The notes beneath the pieces were generated by a model, which had not been told where the DNA came from, ran no database searches, and saw only the letters and a program-made list of their open reading frames with translations. This document shows positions 59,557 to 64,000 of a stretch of DNA of 64,000 bases, one piece after another (the first letter of the stretch is position 1; each line of letters starts with the position of its first letter). Origin of the DNA: Citrus sinensis (Eukaryota > Streptophyta > Magnoliopsida > Sapindales > Rutaceae); assembly GCF_022201045.2 (NCBI RefSeq), contig NC_068556.1:21743501-21807500 (forward strand), given 5' to 3'. The position numbers were made by a program, and so were the translations under genes.

Positions 59557-62500
59557 TCAAGCCTGTGAGCTATAAGTTGATGTGTTCGATGCATGAGTAG
59601 TCTTGCACTTTAAGAATAGTGCATAGAGTAGCTCATTCCAAGAATCAGGGACACCGGGCAGGCACCAGTGGCTGCAGTCCTGCCGATGAATGGGTGCAGG
59701 GCTTGCTTTGGGACCCATATAATAGAGAGATGAATGCCCATCTTTCCTTTGAGCAGTCATATAGGTTACATTTAAAACATCAAATTTCCATGTGCTTGTG
59801 TTAGCTGATAACACATCAGTCACCATTTTGAACTGGACCCAAGTTTCAGGTGGCACCAAAGACGTTCCAAGTTCTGGCAGTGTCTCCATGTGACAACTTC
59901 CCCCAGTCCTCCAATCTCCACCTCTGCGATGTGTTTGCTAATTTAGCTCCCAAGTATGGAAAGCATAATTTCACATAAAATCTAAGCAAAGGTTAGAATC
60001 CTAACCCACTGTGTCTATGACAACCTTTGTCATATCAAGCATCGGTATAAAGGATTAGACTAAGAATAACTTTGTGATAGGATAGATATAAACAGAATCA
60101 TAAAGGATTAGACCAAGAACAACTTTGTGATGGGATAGATATAAACAGAATCATAAAGGATTAGACTAAGAATAACTTTGTGATAGAATAGATAGAAACA
60201 GAATCCTAATTCCCAAGTAACACCATTAATTCCTATCTTGCAAACTGATAGCAGAAACAATCAATGGGTTAACAAAAGATGAATGTGATGTGAAAGCTTA
60301 AGTTGTAGCATGGAATATTGCATCAACATGTCAATCACATGCACAAAGACAACATATTTTAACAAGCCTGCATAGTTGAGCAGTATGGACTATCCTGGCA
60401 TAATCCTACTGACGTAAAAATTCCAGCAAATTCAAATAAAGAATGTATTGCTCAAGAACTAGTATGAGTTTGAATTTGATGCTCAATCCAATTACAAGAT
60501 TTGAGTATTTTGCTCGGTCTCGAGACATAACAATCTAACACAGTACATAACTCTTGCGTATTGAAAGAATCAAACATGCACAATTCAAGGAAATCAGTGG
60601 AGGAAACGGATAGTATTGAAACAAACCTGAAGTGTACAGGAGCAAATGTACGAAAGAAGACCTGTGTCTTGCTTGTATTAACTTCATTGTGTATCCATTT
60701 CACCACAGTTTCTATGGACCTCCGATACGCATGCTCTACCTTCATCTCGATCTTTACCTCTGCTCCTTCTTGAAAGTAACAACCCCTGATCAATCAATTG
60801 AAAAGGAAAAAAGAAGGTTGGAGTCGGTAATTTTTTGTTGAAACTCAAATTAAAAGCATATAGATACACTAAAAGCAGCTACATGGTTGCCACCAACAAT
60901 TACCCATGTATTTCATGGAACATTTAACTTCACGCGCATGAGATAAAATCCAAAAATTAACATCCCATATCCGTTGAATGACACACACAAACACACATGC
61001 ACAGAGATGTATATAAGCAAATCTAGACAATATATGACTTAATAATTGACAATATGAAGGGTTCATTGTTGTTGATATAATTAGGAAAAGAACCCATGGA
61101 AGCCACCATCATTCTTTTCAAGGAATCCAGATATCATTTCTGTACTACATTGCAACCATCTTAAACAACCAGAACTCGAATAATATTTAGATTTCAGTCC
61201 TTTCCTCAACAGTGTCGAGCCTTCATAGATTATGCAAAAAGCATAAATGAAAAATTCCAAATAGAAAAAGAAATGTAGATGACAATCTTTCACAGCCATC
61301 CATTGCACAGATAAACCAGGAAGAAACTAGGAAAAAACTGCCTAAACCATAAAAGGAGATTTTCTTATGGTAAAGTTGTTGGAAGGCCACTGGTATACAA
61401 CCTATCATTCATTTAAACCTAGAGTTCACTAGATAATCTCAATCCACAAGGACCATCCATCATTATCTCTATTTATAAATGTCACCAATCACCCGGGATA
61501 ATATTTGCCAATGATCACCATAAGATAGATCATACATATTCATCTTGAATTAGGCCATTGATTATGACATCATTTCCAAATCTGAATATGCTTAAACCCA
61601 AAAGATCAGTTCATCAATTCAACATTAAATCTGAGGAGTCCCTTTTATGATATCCTTCAATGACAAGAACTGCATTAGCCTTTGGAAGAGTTCATCCAAT
61701 ATGAAATTATTCTATTGAAATTTTATAAATTTTCAAAAGGAAACATCTATCATATAGAAAGGAACAATAAATAAAAATAAAGTAAGAATTTAGAAGAGTT
61801 AAATGATTACTTTACCCCCTTATGGTCTTCTCATAATTCCACCAATGCCCTGTGTTGAAGACCAGCACATCAGCATCTTTCCACTTCCAAGAGTTCCAAT
61901 CCATTTGATCCACTTTAAGGGTTGTCTTAATCTTTTCTGATGATCCAGCGGGAGGCCTGCTCTGCAGTACAAGAAATGGAGCTCTGTAGTACTCCACAGT
62001 GCAATTATAGTCTTTAAATTTGAAGACCAAGAACCCTTTATGCTTTGTTATTGGGCTGCCATTCACTTCATAGATTGAATCCTTATTGGGAACCACAGAA
62101 GAGAGCATGCAGAGAAGTGATTCCCATTGATTCCTACCAATTGAGTCGCCAGCAAAAACTAGCCGTTTGTTCCTCAGTTTCTCCAACATCAATTTTGGAT
62201 CGAATCTATTTTCAACAGTGGCAAAAAACCCACAAAAGGAAAAAATGATAATTGGGAAATGAAATGCTGAAAGTTGAAAATAAAGCAAAACCATAAATCA
62301 AGACCGATAGTTACAATCACTGTTGGGGAAAAATTAAGCCATTGATGACACAGAGACAGAACAACACTATGAATACCTCACACAACCAATCACGCATAAA
62401 ATTATAAATTAACTAGGGTCCACATGTTATCTTTTCATTTACTGCAGAAGGTAACCAAAAACACAAATCCTAGGCAGTTAACTGACAGAAAATATTACCA

Positions 62501-62587
62501 GCAAAAGAATTTCAATATTTAGAAAAGAAAAAAGTTTTTTTTCTTGTTTGATTAAATGCCTGGGATCACAGTCCTAAAGTTCACAAT

Positions 62588-62618
<31 letters not shown>

Positions 62619-63897
62619 GAAAGGTCAGGAGTGAGGTTTCTCAACACAACCAATCACGCATAAAATTATAAATTAACTAGGGTCCACATGTTATCTTTTC
62701 ATTTACTGCAGAAGGTAACCAAAAACACAAATCCTAGGCAGTTAACTGACAGAAAATATTACCAGCAAAAGAATTTCAATATTTAGAAAAGAAAAAAGTT
62801 TTTTTTCTTGTTTGATTAAATGCCTGGGATCACAGTCCTAAAGTTCACAATTGATTTTTTTTTTTTTTTTTTTTTTGAGAAAGGTCAGGAGTGAGGTTTC
62901 TCAACAGAGGAAACCAACCAAAACTAGGACACGAACAGGGAAACGTGTGATTAAGAAGAAGTTAAAAGAGAAAACCAGAGGAAAAAAGACGAGAGAAATC
63001 ATGATCAAGCATTCACGCCAACTTGGCTATGAAATTCAAATTTTGTCTGTTTTTGACTGGGGGTATGCAATACCGAAAAGATATAATTTTCAAATGCCAC
63101 AAATTACAAAGGCTTGACAATTACTTCTACAAAGACATTCAAAATAAGCCAAACTAATAGACACAGACAAACAATTAAACCAATAATAACAACAATAATA
63201 AAATCCCAAATATGATACCCTGCCCGTTTGGTTCTTGAGAAAATGCAGAAAAACGTCATATACAGTACTAACAGGCCTCATGTTTCCAACAGTTCATATC
63301 TCTAGCTTATGAAAAATTCAACTCCATCACATATTCATTATACTTATTTGAGTATAAATCATTGGTCTTCAAATGACTAAAAGACAACTTTCAATTTGAT
63401 TACTAAAAAGCTTGTGAGGGGGAAAAAATTGAAAGGGAAAGGTCAGCATACCTTGGCAAATTGCAATATTTTGGTTGCCATCTCCACTTGGTGTAAAATA
63501 AATCAGGCCTCCCATTTTCAGTACACCGAAATCCTTCATCCAAAAACCTACAATCTTTAGACTGATACAAAGGGTACTTCTCATCCCACACCCAATCACC
63601 ATCAAACAAATCACATCCACTTCCATTCTCACTCAAAAATTCAACTCTCGTCTTATCCACCATTAACGCTCCGTCAACTTTCAGCCACTTGAACCTCTCC
63701 GATTTTCCCGGAACTCTATACCCTTTTTCCACCGCCCGGTAATCCAAGTAACAGAAACAAACTATTACACACACCGTAACGAAAAAAAATCCAAGAACCC
63801 CCACATACGGCTCTATTAGCCTCAACCGCTTAAATTTCTTGAGAAAATCATAACTTTGAAACGCTTCATTGTCATCCTGAGATGGGTTCTTAGACAT
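59557..63897 (-). CDS. TBL11: Trichome birefringence-like protein (TBL10/TBL11 type)
   Basis: Golgi type II membrane protein of the TBL/DUF231 family, whose studied members O-acetylate wall polysaccharides. TBL10 in Arabidopsis has been linked to rhamnogalacturonan acetylation. Four exons, 453 aa: 63897-63452, 62205-61816, 60785-60627, 59923-59557. Transmembrane anchor at about residues 33-50 ([20 protein letters not shown]). The TBL domain has [28 protein letters not shown] and [16 protein letters not shown]. The GDS motif is [11 protein letters not shown] (S170), and the DxxH motif is [14 protein letters not shown] (D414, H417), together forming the esterase-like catalytic set. Whole by length. 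TBL10 versus TBL11 is not decided by sequence; the position next to ECR1 favours TBL11. The first intron (1246 bp) contains a recent tandem duplication. Confidence 0.95.
60049..60207. repeat. 53-bp tandem repeat, three copies, in a TBL intron
   Basis: Copies start at 60049, 60102 and 60155, each with AAAGGATTAGAC.AAGAA.AA and ending AAACAGAATC. The copies differ at only a few bases. It lies in intron 3 (60626-59924) of the TBL gene. Confidence 0.92.
62381..62908. repeat. 264-bp tandem duplication in TBL intron 1
   Basis: Copy 1 (62381-62644) and copy 2 (62645-62908) both run from CACAACCAATCACGCATAAA through GGGATCACAGTCCTAAAG to a poly-T tract and GGTCAGGAGTGAGGTTTCTC. They look identical except for the length of the poly-T tract and a few bases beside it. 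The break point shares a short CTCA.CACA match, so slippage or unequal exchange is likely. Confidence 0.95.
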
Positions 63898-64000
63898 CGG
63901 TAATAAAAATCAAATTTTGCAGTCTGGGTTTCGTTTCTTTTTGTCACAAAAAGCAAGAAAAAGTATATATACATCAAAAAAAAGGGAACAAGTGTGATGT

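Overview
This 64 kb window is nuclear DNA of a dicot plant. Genes are split by short AT-rich introns, intergenic DNA is AT-rich and full of transposon relics, and products include a chloroplast starch enzyme, a plant MAPKKK and a cell-wall acetylation family protein. A woody rosid such as Citrus would fit, but the species is inference. Exon boundaries below were read by hand from GT/AG signals, reading-frame continuity and remembered family sequences; all are predictions.

Layout. 1-6.6 kb: ANP3-type MAPKKK (minus). 7-19 kb: a repeat-rich accessory stretch with a copia fossil, LTR remnants, a local tandem duplication, a tRNA-derived SINE, one intact F-box gene and remnants of two more copies. 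19.4-25.1 kb: convergent pair of a peroxisomal adenine nucleotide carrier (PNC, plus) and a small GPI-anchored protein (minus). 25.1-28 kb: a second SINE with perfect target duplications and a short hAT element with perfect 8-bp target duplications. 28-35.6 kb: convergent pair of ADP-glucose pyrophosphorylase large subunit APL1 (plus) and DEAD-box helicase RH58 (minus). 38.2-40.8 kb: RING-H2 ubiquitin ligase RHF1A (plus). 41.4-43.6 kb: foldback/MITE elements and gene debris. 43.9-63.9 kb: five minus-strand genes, namely mitochondrial peroxiredoxin PRXIIF, 3-ketodihydrosphinganine reductase TSC10, a small conserved protein of unknown function, the NEDD8-activating enzyme catalytic subunit ECR1, and a TBL10/TBL11-type protein.

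The strongest larger-scale signal is conserved gene order. From memory of Arabidopsis gene numbering, TBL - ECR1 - small unknown - TSC10 - RH58 - APL1 - GPI protein matches At5g19160-At5g19250. ANP3 - GPI - PRXIIF - TSC10 - TBL matches At3g06030-At3g06080. This window appears to hold the combined order that two duplicated Arabidopsis segments each kept in part.

The genes do not form one pathway. They cover MAPK signalling, peroxisomal ATP supply, starch synthesis, chloroplast RNA metabolism, ubiquitin and NEDD8 conjugation, mitochondrial redox, sphingolipid synthesis and wall acetylation. I found no clear undescribed multi-gene system. The most novel material is structural: the decayed F-box array with a built-in SINE empty site, the small hAT element with only a dimerisation-domain ORF and G-quadruplex ends, a G-box-carrying foldback element near the RHF1A 3' end, a TATA box in the loop of a perfect hairpin, and tandem splice acceptors at the last RHF1A exon.
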